Assembly (NCBI RefSeq): GCF_002531725.1
Contig: NZ_NWSQ01000016.1
Coordinates: 1 to 64,000, forward strand
DNA from: Rhizobium sp. L43
Lineage (GTDB): Bacteria; Pseudomonadota; Alphaproteobacteria; Rhizobiales; Rhizobiaceae
DNA: 64,000 bases
Reading direction: 5' to 3'
Shown here: positions 1 to 8,705 of the stretch, piece by piece
Numbering within the stretch: position 1 is the first letter of the stretch
Layout of the letters: every line of letters begins with the position of its first letter
Program-made: the position numbers and the translations under genes
Notes under the pieces: model-generated
Databases searched by the model: none
The model's input: only the letters and a program-made list of their open reading frames with translations
Told to the model about the DNA's origin: nothing

Positions 1-147
1 CCTGCTTGCAACAAGAGAATCAGAAGGCAATCCCATAGGCAATTTTAAATGTGTGAATGCCATAGCCCCGAGGGGAGGAGAGATTCGTGGCAACCTCGTC
101 TTCATCTATCATTCTGGAGAGTATGTCTCGACGGCGGCTCATTCCCT

Positions 148-185
148 TCTCCCCAGCGGGTAGAAGGTAGCCCGAAGGGTCGAGG
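148..185. repeat. Intergenic palindromic repeat fragment
   Basis: The stretch holds the hairpin CCTTCTCCCC-AGC-GGGTAGAAGG followed by GCCCGAAGGG. This motif style is common in Rhizobium intergenic repeats. It lies just downstream of the minus-strand deacetylase gene and may act as its 3' end. Nothing else is seen in positions 1-225. Confidence 0.4.
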
Positions 186-225
186 GGCTCGCACGGCAGC
201 TCGTCTCAGTTGTCAAAATGCCCCT

Positions 226-1215
226 TCAAAGCCCCGACGCGCGTTCCAGTTTCCCGCGCGCCTCGATCATCGGGATCGCTTCGGAGTAGCTGACGCAGGC
301 GACGTCAGCCCGGTGGCAGACGTCGCTGACCAGGCGGTCGAGGGCGCGCCAGTAGGCGCCGCCGTTCATTTCGACGAAGTGGAAGCCGAGTTGGAGGGGA
401 GTTCGACCGCCGGCATATTGCTTGTCGAAAGCCTCTTTGAAGGCTGAATAGGCGCGCTGCTCGAAGGCCGCGCTGTCTGCGGAATCTTCCTCACCCTTGG
501 AGTGCCGCACGAAGAGATTGTAGTCCATGCCGATGATCGGCTTTTCGCTCGGGCCTTCTGGAATCAGCGGCAGGCCGAAGCGGATGATGCCATCTTCCTC
601 GACGGGCATGGCCGGGCCTTTGGTGACGAGGCTCGCATCATAGCTGAAGCCCGCCTTCTTTTCGGCGGCGATCATATCGGCGCCCGCGGTCGCCGAGAGA
701 TAGGGGGCGCGAAAGCCCTTGATGCCGTGATCGACCAGGTCCTGCCAGCCGGCGGGCTCGTCGAGACCGACGCTTTTCCAGGCATTCTCAAGGGTCGCGT
801 GAAAGGTCGCATATTCGGCCGACCAGTCGGTCTCGCTCCAGAGCCGGCCGTCGAAATGGCCGCAGGCATGGCTTGATATGTCGTGGCCTTCGAGATGGGC
901 GTGCCAGATATTGCCGAGGCGCTCGCGGATCTCGTCGTCGCTCTGGGCGAAGCCGACATTGGATTTTCCGCGTTTCTGGTGCGGCGCCTGGTAGGCCTTC
1001 TTCGCCGCCTCGTTCATCAGGAAGGTGCAGGAGAGGAAATAGGTGAAGTGGGCGCCGTTTTTCGCCGCCATCTCGCGGCTCTTCAGCCAGAGCGCATTGT
1101 CGTGGGCGCCGTCGAAGGAAATGATGACGAGCTGTTTCGGCTGGTCGGCCGCCTCGGCGATTGCCGGGAGCAGGAACGAGGCAGCCAGACAAGTGGAGAG
1201 GAGAGAACGGGACAT
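226..1215 (-). CDS. Exported polysaccharide deacetylase-like protein
   Basis: A 329-residue protein that begins with a clear signal peptide (MSRSLLSTCLAAS, cleavage near AEAA). The mature part opens with a beta strand ending in SFDGAHDN, which resembles the NodB-fold first motif (usually TFDDG). A later SSHACGHFDG stretch resembles the second motif, H-x3-H. I infer a periplasmic carbohydrate esterase family 4-like deacetylase, substrate unknown. The upstream in-frame ATG would add 49 residues without a signal peptide, so the start at 1215 is preferred. The gene is divergent from the NnrU-like gene. The first-motif Asp-Asp is reduced to a single Asp, so activity is not assured. Confidence 0.7.
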   Translation of the reverse strand: MSRSLLSTCLAASFLLPAIAEAADQPKQLVIISFDGAHDNALWLKSREMAAKNGAHFTYFLSCTFLMNEAAKKAYQAPHQKRGKSNVGFAQSDDEIRERLGNIWHAHLEGHDISSHACGHFDGRLWSETDWSAEYATFHATLENAWKSVGLDEPAGWQDLVDHGIKGFRAPYLSATAGADMIAAEKKAGFSYDASLVTKGPAMPVEEDGIIRFGLPLIPEGPSEKPIIGMDYNLFVRHSKGEEDSADSAAFEQRAYSAFKEAFDKQYAGGRTPLQLGFHFVEMNGGAYWRALDRLVSDVCHRADVACVSYSEAIPMIEARGKLERASGL

Positions 1216-1336
1216 GGACACCGCGACAATTTGTTCGCGGTTTCCCTCCGATAGAATTGCGGCGAAGCTGCGGTCTTGCTGGCATTTTTTCACGTCACCC
1301 GCTAAGCCATGACAAACGGCACGGAAGGGATCCGCA

Positions 1337-1921
1337 ATGACTTTGCTTATCGTCGGCATCATACTTTTCCTCGGGGTACATCTGGTGCGGGTGGTGGCCC
1401 CCGGCTTCCGCCGTTCGATGATCGCAAGCCTCGGCGAGACCAGCTGGCGGGTGGCCTATTCGATCGCGAGTCTGGCCACGCTGATCCTGTTGATCTACGG
1501 ATTCGGGCAGGCGCGTGCGGTAACCGGCATGCTTTACAATCCGCCGGTCTGGACGGCGCATATCGCGATCACGCTGATGCTGATCGCGATGATCTGTCTC
1601 GTCGCCTCGCTGCTGCCGGCGGGGCATATCGCTGCGAAGACCAAACATCCGATGGTGCTGTCGGTGAAGATCTGGGCGCTGGCGCATCTGCTCGCCAATG
1701 GCGAGACGTCGTCTGTGCTGCTGTTTGCGGCCTTTCTCGCCTGGGGCGTGATCCTTCGCATCTCGCTCAAACGGCGGCAGCGGGCGGGCGAGATTGTACT
1801 CCGGCCCTTCGTCTCGGCCAAATACGACCTCTATGCCGTCGTCATCGGCATCGTCGCCTGGGCGTTGATCATCTGGAAGCTGCACGAATGGCTGATCGGG
1901 GTCTCGCCGCTCGCGATGTGA
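1337..1921 (+). CDS. NnrU-like integral membrane protein
   Basis: A 194-residue protein with about five or six hydrophobic segments, the first at the N-terminus. The order of segments and the GHIAAKTKHPM stretch near residue 95, with AHLLANGE after it, match the NnrU family. In denitrifiers that family is linked to nitric oxide metabolism. Homologues are widespread in alphaproteobacteria without full denitrification, so the exact role here is unknown. It stands alone and diverges from the deacetylase-like gene. The family call is firm; the function is not. Confidence 0.8.
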   Translation: MTLLIVGIILFLGVHLVRVVAPGFRRSMIASLGETSWRVAYSIASLATLILLIYGFGQARAVTGMLYNPPVWTAHIAITLMLIAMICLVASLLPAGHIAAKTKHPMVLSVKIWALAHLLANGETSSVLLFAAFLAWGVILRISLKRRQRAGEIVLRPFVSAKYDLYAVVIGIVAWALIIWKLHEWLIGVSPLAM

Positions 1922-1935
1922 CCGGCGCATACCCA

Positions 1936-2022
1936 AAAATCGATTCCGATTTTCGGAAAGGATTATGCGCGGATTCAAAGTGTTAGAGCGTCCTTTGCGG
2001 GTCCTGTCGGACTCGCTAGGGA
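1936..2022. repeat. Rhizobium intergenic repeat, first module
   Basis: The motif AAAATCGATTCCGATTTTCGG is a short imperfect palindrome, followed by a GC-rich stretch. This arrangement is typical of mosaic intergenic repeats in rhizobia. It sits directly beside the larger repeat at 2024-2148. The 327-base spacer between the NnrU and TPR genes is largely made of such repeats. Confidence 0.45.
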
Positions 2023-2023
2023 T

Positions 2024-2148
2024 AGAGCGGTTCAGCTTTTCATGGAAGCGCAGAACCGCTCTAACTTTTTGTTTTACGCAATTCCCGGCAAAAGCGCTTC
2101 GCGCTTTGCCTGGGAAAACCGCGGCGCACTTTTCCTGGAATTGCTCTA
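2024..2148. repeat. Dispersed palindromic repeat, copy 1
   Basis: An element of 125 bases beginning AGAGCGGTTC and ending GGAATTGCTCTA. It contains the inner palindrome AAAAGCGCTTCGCGCTTT and the pair AGAGCGGTTC/GAACCGCTCT. A second copy at 32955-33080 is nearly identical along its whole length. It has no coding capacity of note. Confidence 0.85.
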
Positions 2149-2248
2149 ATCTTTCACATCCCCCTTACAACGGCGGCAAAATGGAGTAGAAGGCCCGACA
2201 ATATGCATTATGCATAGTGTATGGGTATTTCCGCGGCCGGAGACGAGA

Positions 2249-2932
2249 ATGGCATTCAACGACGACAGCTTCATCCGTGAAGTCAATGAGGAATTGCGGT
2301 CCGATCAGATGAAGGGCGCCTGGCGCCGCTTCGGCCGTTATATCATCGTCGTCGCCATCCTGATCGTCGTCGGCACCGCCGGCAAGGTTCTCTACGAATA
2401 TTGGGACGACAACCGCTCGTCGGGCGCCGGCGACCAGTTCCTGGCGGCGATGAAGCTTGCCGACGAGAACAAGAACGATGAGGCGCTGGCCGCACTCGAC
2501 AAGCTCGAAAAGGAAGGCCACGGCGCCTATCCGGTGCTGGCGCGGATGCGGGCTGCGACCGTCCAGGCGCAGAAGGGCGATGCGAGCGCCGCGATCGCCG
2601 CCTTCAACGAGATCGGCAAGGACAACGGCGTTCCGGCTGCCGTGCGTGATGCCGCCAAAATGCGCGCCGGCTGGCTGCTGATCGAAAACGGTTCCTACGA
2701 GCAGGTTTCGGCCGCGATCGAGGAAATGGCCGTGCCGGGCAATGCCTTCCGCCATTCGGCGCGCGAAGCGCTCGGCCTTGCTTCCTATAAGGCCGGCAAC
2801 ATGGCGCAGGCGCGGCAATGGTTCCAGTCGATCGTCGACGATACCGACAGCCCGCGCAATGTTGCCAATCGCGCCCATATGATGCTTGATCTCATTACAG
2901 CATCCGGCAAGGCGCCCGCCGCGCAGGGCTGA
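2249..2932 (+). CDS. YfgM-like TPR membrane protein
   Basis: A 227-residue protein with a short cytoplasmic head, one membrane anchor (about residues 28-48, YIIVVAILIVVGTAG) and a periplasmic domain of TPR-like helices. This matches the YfgM/TPR_21 family, which in Escherichia coli works as an ancillary SecYEG chaperone. The start at 2249 has GGAGACGAG upstream; an earlier in-frame ATG at 2210 lacks this. The der gene follows 16 bases later, the order seen in many proteobacteria (yfgM-(bamB)-der), so the two are probably co-transcribed. No bamB is present between them. Confidence 0.85.
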   Translation: MAFNDDSFIREVNEELRSDQMKGAWRRFGRYIIVVAILIVVGTAGKVLYEYWDDNRSSGAGDQFLAAMKLADENKNDEALAALDKLEKEGHGAYPVLARMRAATVQAQKGDASAAIAAFNEIGKDNGVPAAVRDAAKMRAGWLLIENGSYEQVSAAIEEMAVPGNAFRHSAREALGLASYKAGNMAQARQWFQSIVDDTDSPRNVANRAHMMLDLITASGKAPAAQG

Positions 2933-2948
2933 GTTTTAAGGAAAAAGA

Positions 2949-4370
2949 ATGAGTTTCACGGTCGCGATCGTCGGTCGTCCGAATGTCGGCAAATCGACGC
3001 TTTTCAACCGGCTGGTCGGCAAGAAGCTGGCGCTTGTCGACGACACGCCAGGCGTGACCCGCGACCGGCGGCCGGGCGATGCCCGGTTGATGGGTCTGAC
3101 CTTCACCATCATCGACACGGCCGGCCTCGAAGAGGCCGACGAGGAAAGCCTGCAGGGCCGCATGCGCGCCCAGACGGAAGCGGCGATCGACGAGGCCGAT
3201 CTTTCGCTCTTCGTCGTCGATGCCAAGAGCGGGCTGACGCCGGTCGATACGGCCCTTGCGGAAATGCTGCGCCGACGCGGCAAGCCGGTGGTGCTCGTCG
3301 CCAACAAATCCGAAGCGCGCGGCTCCGACAGCGGCTTCTATGACGCCTATACGCTGGGCCTCGGCGAACCGACGCCGATTTCGGCCGAGCACGGGCAGGG
3401 CATGATCGATCTGCGCGACGCGATCGTCGCGGCGATCGGCGAAGACCGGGCCTATCCGACCAAGGAGGATGTCGCCGTCACCAACGTCGACGTCTCCCAG
3501 GCGGAGGGCGAGGGCGACGAGGACGATGAGCCCGCCTATGACGAAACGAAGCCGCTCAGGGTCGCGATCGTCGGCCGGCCGAATGCCGGCAAGTCGACGC
3601 TGATCAACCGCTTCCTCGGCGAGGACCGGCTTTTGACCGGGCCGGAGGCGGGCATCACGCGCGATTCCATCTCGGTCGAATGGGATTGGCGCGGCCGCAC
3701 CATCAAGATGTTCGACACCGCAGGCATGCGCCGCAAGGCGCGGGTGATCGAGAAGCTGGAGAAGCTCTCTGTCGCCGACGCGCTGCGCGCCATCCGTTTT
3801 GCCGAAACCGTCGTCATCGTCTTCGACGCGACGATCCCCTTCGAGAAGCAGGACCTGCAGATCGTCGATCTGGTGCTGCGCGAGGGCCGCGCGGCGGTTC
3901 TCGCCTTCAACAAATGGGACATGATCGAGGATCGGCAGGCGGTGCTTGCGGATCTGCGCGAAAAGACCGACCGGCTGCTGCCACAGGCGCGCGGCATTCG
4001 CGCCGTGCCGATCTCCGGCCAGACCGGCTGGGGTCTCGACAAGCTGATGCAGTCGATCATCGATACGGACAAGGTCTGGAACAAGCGCATTTCGACGGCG
4101 CGGCTCAATCGTTGGCTGGAGACACAGCAGATCCAGCATCCGCCACCTGCTGTTTCCGGCCGCCGCATCAAGCTGAAATATATGACGCAGGTGAAGGCCC
4201 GTCCGCCGGCTTTCATGATCTCCTGTACCCGCTCCGACGCGCTGCCGGAATCCTATACGCGTTATCTGATCAATGGGTTGCGCGCCGATTTCGACATGCC
4301 GAGCGTGCCAATCCGCATCCATTTCCGCTCGGCCGACAATCCGTTCGAAGGCAAGAAGAGGCGGACGTAG
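2949..4370 (+). CDS. der: Ribosome-assembly GTPase Der (EngA)
   Basis: A 473-residue tandem GTPase that acts in maturation of the 50S ribosomal subunit. Two G domains are visible. The first has P-loop GRPNVGKST near residue 8, DTAG near 57 and NKSE near 118. The second has P-loop GRPNAGKST near residue 210, DTAG near 257 and NKWD near 321. A C-terminal KH-like domain follows from about residue 360. An acidic linker (EGEGDEDDE) separates the two G domains, as usual. The gene starts 16 bases after the YfgM-like gene. Confidence 0.97.
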   Translation: MSFTVAIVGRPNVGKSTLFNRLVGKKLALVDDTPGVTRDRRPGDARLMGLTFTIIDTAGLEEADEESLQGRMRAQTEAAIDEADLSLFVVDAKSGLTPVDTALAEMLRRRGKPVVLVANKSEARGSDSGFYDAYTLGLGEPTPISAEHGQGMIDLRDAIVAAIGEDRAYPTKEDVAVTNVDVSQAEGEGDEDDEPAYDETKPLRVAIVGRPNAGKSTLINRFLGEDRLLTGPEAGITRDSISVEWDWRGRTIKMFDTAGMRRKARVIEKLEKLSVADALRAIRFAETVVIVFDATIPFEKQDLQIVDLVLREGRAAVLAFNKWDMIEDRQAVLADLREKTDRLLPQARGIRAVPISGQTGWGLDKLMQSIIDTDKVWNKRISTARLNRWLETQQIQHPPPAVSGRRIKLKYMTQVKARPPAFMISCTRSDALPESYTRYLINGLRADFDMPSVPIRIHFRSADNPFEGKKRRT

Positions 4371-4417
4371 GGTTTTAGGGCGCTGGTTGGTGGTTCATTG
4401 GGTGTGCGCCCGTGCGG

Positions 4418-4589
4418 CCACCCCCCTCTGTCCTGCCGGACATCTCCCCCACAAGGGGGGAGATTGGCAAGAAGCCATGCTTCGCCCTAAATTTACGGTT
4501 CATGTGACGGCCAGTTGTTTGGGGAAGCCGTTGCTCCCAGCCGATCTCCACCCTTGTGGGGGAGATGCCCGGCAGGGCAGAGGGGGTGT
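4418..4589. repeat. Long inverted repeat element
   Basis: Two arms of about 50 bases (4418-4468 and 4540-4589) are near-perfect reverse complements: CACCCCCCTCTGTCCTGCCG in one, with CGGCAGGGCAGAGGGGGTG in the other. Each arm also holds its own small palindrome, CTCCCCCACAAGGGGGGAG or its variant. About 70 bases lie between the arms. It lies between der and the convergent OhrR-like gene. It could fold into a large cruciform and end transcription from both sides. Confidence 0.8.
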
Positions 4590-4624
4590 CACAAACTCTG
4601 TCATAGCCATCTGCTGCTCAGTAG

Positions 4625-5062
4625 CTAAGCCACACTCCTATTCAGCGCCTCGCGCAGCGCCACGATCTCGCTCTGCAGCCGGGTGAGGTCGACTGCAGAG
4701 CGACCGCTGGCAGCGACGATGCAGCCGGGGATGCCGATTGCCTTTTCCCTGAGGTGCTTGCCTTCCTCCGTCAGCCGGAGGACCACGACGCGCTCGTCGT
4801 CCTTGCTGCGTTCGCGTCTGACATAACCAGCGGTTTCCAGGCGTTTCAGCAGAGGCGTCAGCGTGCTTGATTCCAGGAAAAGCTTTTCGCCGAGGCCGCC
4901 GACGGTTTGACCGTCCTGCTCCCAGAGTGAAACCATCGCCAGATATTGCGGATAGGTGAGGCCGAGCGCGTCGAGAAGCGGCTTGTAGACGCGGTTCAGT
5001 GCGTGGCTTGCCGTATAGACGGCGAAGCAGATGAAATTGTCGAGCTTCAGCGGATCCTGCAT
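4625..5062 (-). CDS. OhrR-like MarR-family peroxide-sensing repressor
   Basis: A 145-residue MarR-fold regulator. The N-terminal segment LDNFICFAVYTASHA carries Cys12 at the place of the reactive Cys of OhrR. A second Cys, 114 in IPGCI, matches the partner Cys of two-Cys OhrR proteins. The winged helix spans about residues 50-105 (STLTPLLKRLETAGYVRRERSKDDER). I infer that organic peroxide oxidation relieves repression. It diverges from a secreted esterase rather than from an ohr peroxidase gene, and two near-identical operator-like sites lie in the shared spacer. Confidence 0.8.
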   Translation of the reverse strand: MQDPLKLDNFICFAVYTASHALNRVYKPLLDALGLTYPQYLAMVSLWEQDGQTVGGLGEKLFLESSTLTPLLKRLETAGYVRRERSKDDERVVVLRLTEEGKHLREKAIGIPGCIVAASGRSAVDLTRLQSEIVALREALNRSVA

Positions 5063-5090
5063 GGGTTGTCTCCAAAACTGATGGAATCTA

Positions 5091-5179
5091 TATCGCGCGA
5101 TAAATAATCGAAAGCGATTTTTATGCATGACAGCTATGTGCAAATTTAGATTGTTCGATAAATAATCGTGCGCGATATA
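5091..5179. promoter_or_regulatory. Duplicated operator region between ohrR-like gene and esterase
   Basis: TATCGCGCGATA at 5091-5102 is a perfect 12-base palindrome followed by AATAATCG. A second site at 5157-5179 repeats CGATAAATAATCG and ends GCGCGATATA, in mirror orientation. One site lies close to each gene. The likely ligand is the divergently encoded MarR protein; this is an inference. Confidence 0.6.
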
Positions 5180-5224
5180 AAAACAGTGTTCAGGACGAAC
5201 ATCAAAACCCGAGAGGACGAGACA

Positions 5225-6244
5225 ATGTCGACCATCAAGACCGCAATTTCCGCAGCAGCACTCCTGGCAGCGTCCGCCGTCGGCGCGCTTGCCGATCCGG
5301 TACTCGAACCGACGACGCAGAAATTCATCGACGGGCTTGCCGGCGGCAAGCCGATCTACACGCTGTCGCCGGCCGATGCCCGCAATGTGCTGGCCGGCGC
5401 GCAGAAAGGCGATGTCAAGAAGCTTCCTGCGCAGGAAGAGAACAAGGTCATCAAGGCAGGCCCGACGGACAGCATCAAGCTGCGCATCGTCCGCCCGGAA
5501 CATGCCAAGGGCAGGCTGCCGGTCATTCTCTATTTCCATGGCGGCGGCTGGGTGCTCGGCGATGCCGACACGCATGACCGGCTGGTGCGCGAGATCGCCA
5601 ACGGCGCCGATGCCGCCGTCGTCTTCGTCGATTACGAACGCTCGCCGGAGGCCCGTTATCCCGTGGCCATCGAGCAGGCCTATGCCGCGACCAAATATGT
5701 CGCCGAACATGCCAAGGAATTCAAGGTCGACGCCAGCAGGCTCGCGGTTGCGGGCGACAGCGTCGGCGGCAATATGGCGGCCGTGGTGACGCTGCTTGCC
5801 AAGGAGCGCGGCGGCCCTGCGATCGACCAGCAGGTGCTGTTCTACCCTGTCACCGACGCCAATTTCGACAATGGTTCCTATAACCAGTTCGCTAACGGCC
5901 CGTGGCTGACCAAGGAAGCGATGAAGTGGTTCTGGAACGCCTATCTGCCAGACGAGGCCAAGCGCAAGGAGCCGACCGCTTCACCGCTGCAGGCATCGCT
6001 CGAGCAGCTCAACGGTCTGCCGCCGGCCCTCATCATCACCGATGAAAACGATGTGCTGCGCGATGAAGGCGAAGCCTATGGCCGCAAGCTCAGCCAGGCT
6101 GGCGTCAAGGTCACCTCGATCCGCTACAACGGCACGATCCACGACTTCGTGCTGCTCAATGCAATTACCGAAACGCCGGCCGTCCGCAGCGCGATTGCGA
6201 TCGCCAACGACACGCTTCGCAGCGCCCTGCACAAAAAGGATTGA
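5225..6244 (+). CDS. Secreted HSL-family esterase (alpha/beta hydrolase)
   Basis: A 339-residue protein with an N-terminal signal peptide (MSTIKTAISAAALLAAS, cleavage near ALA). The hormone-sensitive-lipase oxyanion motif HGGGWVLG lies near residue 107. The nucleophile elbow GDSVGG lies near residue 178, the acid in DENDVLRDEG near 275 and the catalytic His in HDFVLL near 306. It probably hydrolyses short acyl esters in the periplasm or outside the cell. The start at 5225 has GAGGACGAG upstream. Divergence from an OhrR-like regulator suggests induction by peroxides or an aromatic/lipid signal. Confidence 0.88.
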   Translation: MSTIKTAISAAALLAASAVGALADPVLEPTTQKFIDGLAGGKPIYTLSPADARNVLAGAQKGDVKKLPAQEENKVIKAGPTDSIKLRIVRPEHAKGRLPVILYFHGGGWVLGDADTHDRLVREIANGADAAVVFVDYERSPEARYPVAIEQAYAATKYVAEHAKEFKVDASRLAVAGDSVGGNMAAVVTLLAKERGGPAIDQQVLFYPVTDANFDNGSYNQFANGPWLTKEAMKWFWNAYLPDEAKRKEPTASPLQASLEQLNGLPPALIITDENDVLRDEGEAYGRKLSQAGVKVTSIRYNGTIHDFVLLNAITETPAVRSAIAIANDTLRSALHKKD

Positions 6245-7426
6245 TCAGTCTCCGGAAGGGAGAGGCCCGGCGGTTTCGCCGGGCTTTCTGCTTCTCGGAA
6301 GCGACTTGGCGAATTGCCAGGCCTTCTTCCATTTCGGGGTGATGACGCCGTTGGCGGCGCGGATGTTGTTGATGAATTGCAGCGTCGCCGCTTCCCAGGA
6401 ATATTGCATGGCGAGCGCATGCGCCTTCTCCCGCGAAGCGGAGAGGGCGGCAAGGCAGGCGGCGCGCAGGTCCGTATCGAGCGCGCCAACCTCGCTGTCC
6501 TCGCCGATGATGTCGAGAGGGCCGGTCACCGGATAGGCTGCGACCGGAACGCCCGATGCCAGCGCTTCGAGGATGGTGTTGCCGAAAGTGTCGGTGAGCG
6601 AGGGAAAGACGAAGACGTCGGCTTGGGCATAGGCTTGCGCCAGCTCCTCGCCGAACTTCACGCCGGCGAAGAAGACATCAGGATATTGCTTTTCGAGCTC
6701 GGCGCGCGCCGGCCCATCGCCGACGACGACCTTCGAGCCCGGCAGATCGAGATCGAGGAAGGCGGGCAGGTTCTTTTCCAGCGCCACGCGGCCGACGGTC
6801 ATGAAGATCGGGCGCGGCAGGCCGAAGGGCTTTTCCTCGAGCGCCATAGGACGGAACTGCGCGGCGTCGATGCCGCGGCTCCAGGGCATGAGATTGCGGA
6901 TGCCCTTTTCCGACAGTTCGCGCGCCAGGCTCGGTGTCGCCACCATGCAGCCGGCGCCGCCATTGTGGAACCAGCGGACGAAGGAATAGAGCCAGCTCTT
7001 CGGGATCGGCAGGCGGGCCGCGACATATTCCGGGAAGCGGGTATGGTAGCTCGTCGAAAACGGCATGCGGTTCTTCAGGCACCACCGGCGGGCGGTCAGA
7101 CCGAGCGGCCCTTCGGTGGCGATATGCACGTAGGAGGGATTGTGCTTTGCGATCTCGCGGGCGATGCGGCGATAACTGGCGATCGACAGGCGGATCTCGG
7201 GATAGGTGGGGCAGGGGATGCTGTTGAAGCGCTCCGGCGTCACCATCGAAACCTCGACGCCCATCTTCGCAAGCTCGCGATTGGTGTTCTCGATCGAGCG
7301 CACCACGCCATTGACCTGCGGATGCCAGGCATCGGTGACGATGACCAGCCGTTCCGGCAGTTTGCCGGGGGAGGCGGCATTGGCCCAGCTCTCGCCGCTG
7401 TAAGTGTTTGCCGGACGTTGCAGCAT
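6245..7426 (-). CDS. GT4-type glycosyltransferase
   Basis: A two-domain GT-B glycosyltransferase of 393-405 residues. The N-terminal domain holds DAWHPQVNGVVRS, a nucleotide-sugar enzyme signature of the SqdX/MgtA type. The C-terminal domain has the EX7E-like stretch FPSLTDTFGNTILEALASG near residue 295, typical of GT4. Related rhizobial and Agrobacterium enzymes glycosylate diacylglycerol during phosphate limitation; that link is from family knowledge and I cannot prove the substrate. The start may be the ATG at 7462; the ATG at 7426 has GGATGGAA upstream. It converges on the esterase with no gap. Confidence 0.82.
   Translation of the reverse strand: MLQRPANTYSGESWANAASPGKLPERLVIVTDAWHPQVNGVVRSIENTNRELAKMGVEVSMVTPERFNSIPCPTYPEIRLSIASYRRIAREIAKHNPSYVHIATEGPLGLTARRWCLKNRMPFSTSYHTRFPEYVAARLPIPKSWLYSFVRWFHNGGAGCMVATPSLARELSEKGIRNLMPWSRGIDAAQFRPMALEEKPFGLPRPIFMTVGRVALEKNLPAFLDLDLPGSKVVVGDGPARAELEKQYPDVFFAGVKFGEELAQAYAQADVFVFPSLTDTFGNTILEALASGVPVAAYPVTGPLDIIGEDSEVGALDTDLRAACLAALSASREKAHALAMQYSWEAATLQFINNIRAANGVITPKWKKAWQFAKSLPRSRKPGETAGPLPSGD
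6265..6299 (+). terminator. Terminator of the esterase gene
   Basis: The hairpin GCCCGGCG-GTTT-CGCCGGGC is followed by TTTCTGCTTCT. It lies just past the esterase stop and inside the 3' end of the convergent glycosyltransferase gene. Confidence 0.75.
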
Positions 7427-7629
7427 GTCGCGATTTCCATCCGCGTTGCAGTGATCTGTCAACGCTCAACCCCAAAGCGGGGTTCCGGAACGGCGATTCC
7501 CGCTTACCTATTTTGAGGCATGACCATGATGGAAATATTACAGCCGCATGCCAGCGTTTGCAGGGCCTTAGCGGCTCGATCGCCGCGAATATGTCAGCGG
7601 ACGATCGCAGATTTCATGCGGAAGGAATG

Positions 7630-7656
7630 ACGGCGCCGGTCGTGGACCGGCGCCGT
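7630..7656 (-). terminator. Stem-loop after glnII
   Basis: ACGGCGCCGGTC and its exact reverse complement flank a three-base loop, 9 bases past the glnII stop. No clear U-run follows on the minus strand, so it may stabilise the mRNA end as much as terminate. Confidence 0.6.
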
Positions 7657-7664
7657 TTGGGAGG

Positions 7665-8705
7665 TTAAGCGGCAGCGGAAGCCGAGCCTGCGAGTGGAAC
7701 TTCCGAGATCGTCTTCAGAACCTGCGAAGCGATCTGGTAGGGGCAGCCCTGCGAGTTCGGGCGGCGATCTTCCAGATAGCCCTTGTAGTCGTTCTTGACG
7801 AAGGAGTGCGGGACGCGGATCGAAGCGCCGCGGTCGGCAACGCCGTAGGAGAACTTGTTCCACGGAGCCGTTTCGTGCTTGCCGGTCAGGCGCTTGTCAT
7901 TGTCAGGACCGTAGACGTTGATGTGGTCCATCAGGTTCTTTTCGAACTGCGCCATCAGCGCTTCGAAATAGGCCTTGCCGCCGACTTCGCGCATGTACTT
8001 GGTCGAGAAGTTGCAGTGCATGCCCGAACCGTTCCAATCGGTGTCGCCGAGCGGCTTGCAATGATACTCGATGTCGATGCCGTATTTTTCGGTCAGGCGC
8101 TGCAGGAGGTAGCGTGCCATCCAGATCTGGTCGGCGGCCTTCTTGGAGCCCTTGCCGAAAATCTGGAATTCCCACTGGCCCTTGGCCACTTCGGCATTGA
8201 TGCCTTCGTGGTTGATGCCGGCAGCCAGGCACAGATCGAGATGTTCCTCGACGATTTCGCGGGCGACGTCGCCGACATTGGAATAGCCGACGCCGGTGTA
8301 ATAAGGGCCCTGCGGAGCCGGGTAGCCCTGCTCGGGGAAGCCGAGCGGCCGGCCGTTCTGGTAGAAGAAATATTCCTGCTCGAAGCCGAACCAGGCATCT
8401 TCGTCGTCGAGGATGGTGGCGCGGGCATTCGATGCGTGCGGCGTGACGCCATCGGGCATCATGACTTCGCACATGACGAGCGCGCCGTTGGTGCGGGCCG
8501 GGTCGGGATAGATGGCGACCGGCTTCAGCACGCAATCGGAGCTGCGGCCTTCGGCCTGCTGCGTCGAAGAGCCGTCAAAGCCCCAGAGCGGAAGCTGTTC
8601 CAGCGTCGGAAATGCGTCAAATTCCTTGATCTGCGTCTTGCCACGCAGGTTCGGTACCGGAGTGTACCCATCGAGCCAAATATACTCGAGCTTATATTTT
8701 GTCAT
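7665..8705 (-). CDS. glnII: Glutamine synthetase II (eukaryotic type)
   Basis: A 346-residue GSII that makes glutamine from glutamate, ammonia and ATP in the cytoplasm. Visible signatures are LWGFDGSSTQQAEGRSSD near residue 42, the ATP-binding stretch TDWNGSGMHCNFSTK near 205, and the C-terminal RRPNSQGCPYQI. The usual length is about 345 residues. The start at 8705 has GAGAGAG upstream; the longer frame lacks support. A near-consensus sigma-54 promoter lies about 92 bases upstream, fitting NtrC control under nitrogen limitation. The divergent neighbour encodes GstI, the translational inhibitor of this gene. Confidence 0.98.
   Translation of the reverse strand: MTKYKLEYIWLDGYTPVPNLRGKTQIKEFDAFPTLEQLPLWGFDGSSTQQAEGRSSDCVLKPVAIYPDPARTNGALVMCEVMMPDGVTPHASNARATILDDEDAWFGFEQEYFFYQNGRPLGFPEQGYPAPQGPYYTGVGYSNVGDVAREIVEEHLDLCLAAGINHEGINAEVAKGQWEFQIFGKGSKKAADQIWMARYLLQRLTEKYGIDIEYHCKPLGDTDWNGSGMHCNFSTKYMREVGGKAYFEALMAQFEKNLMDHINVYGPDNDKRLTGKHETAPWNKFSYGVADRGASIRVPHSFVKNDYKGYLEDRRPNSQGCPYQIASQVLKTISEVPLAGSASAAA

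Noticed and set aside
49..447. Open frame of 132 codons on the plus strand
   Set aside because: It is antisense to the deacetylase gene over half its length and reads through a repeat; the sequence has no family look.
1965..2189. Open frame of 74 codons
   Set aside because: It lies entirely in repeat sequence (2024-2148) and has no ribosome-binding site or family resemblance.
6245..7462. Naming the GT4 enzyme as a glycolipid synthase
   Set aside because: Family resemblance suggests it, but no lipid-remodelling genes or Pho-type site are adjacent and substrate cannot be read from the sequence.
7469..7484. ACCCC-AAAGC-GGGGT hairpin beside the glycosyltransferase start
   Set aside because: The stem is only 5 bases and there is no U-run; it may be chance in GC-rich DNA.
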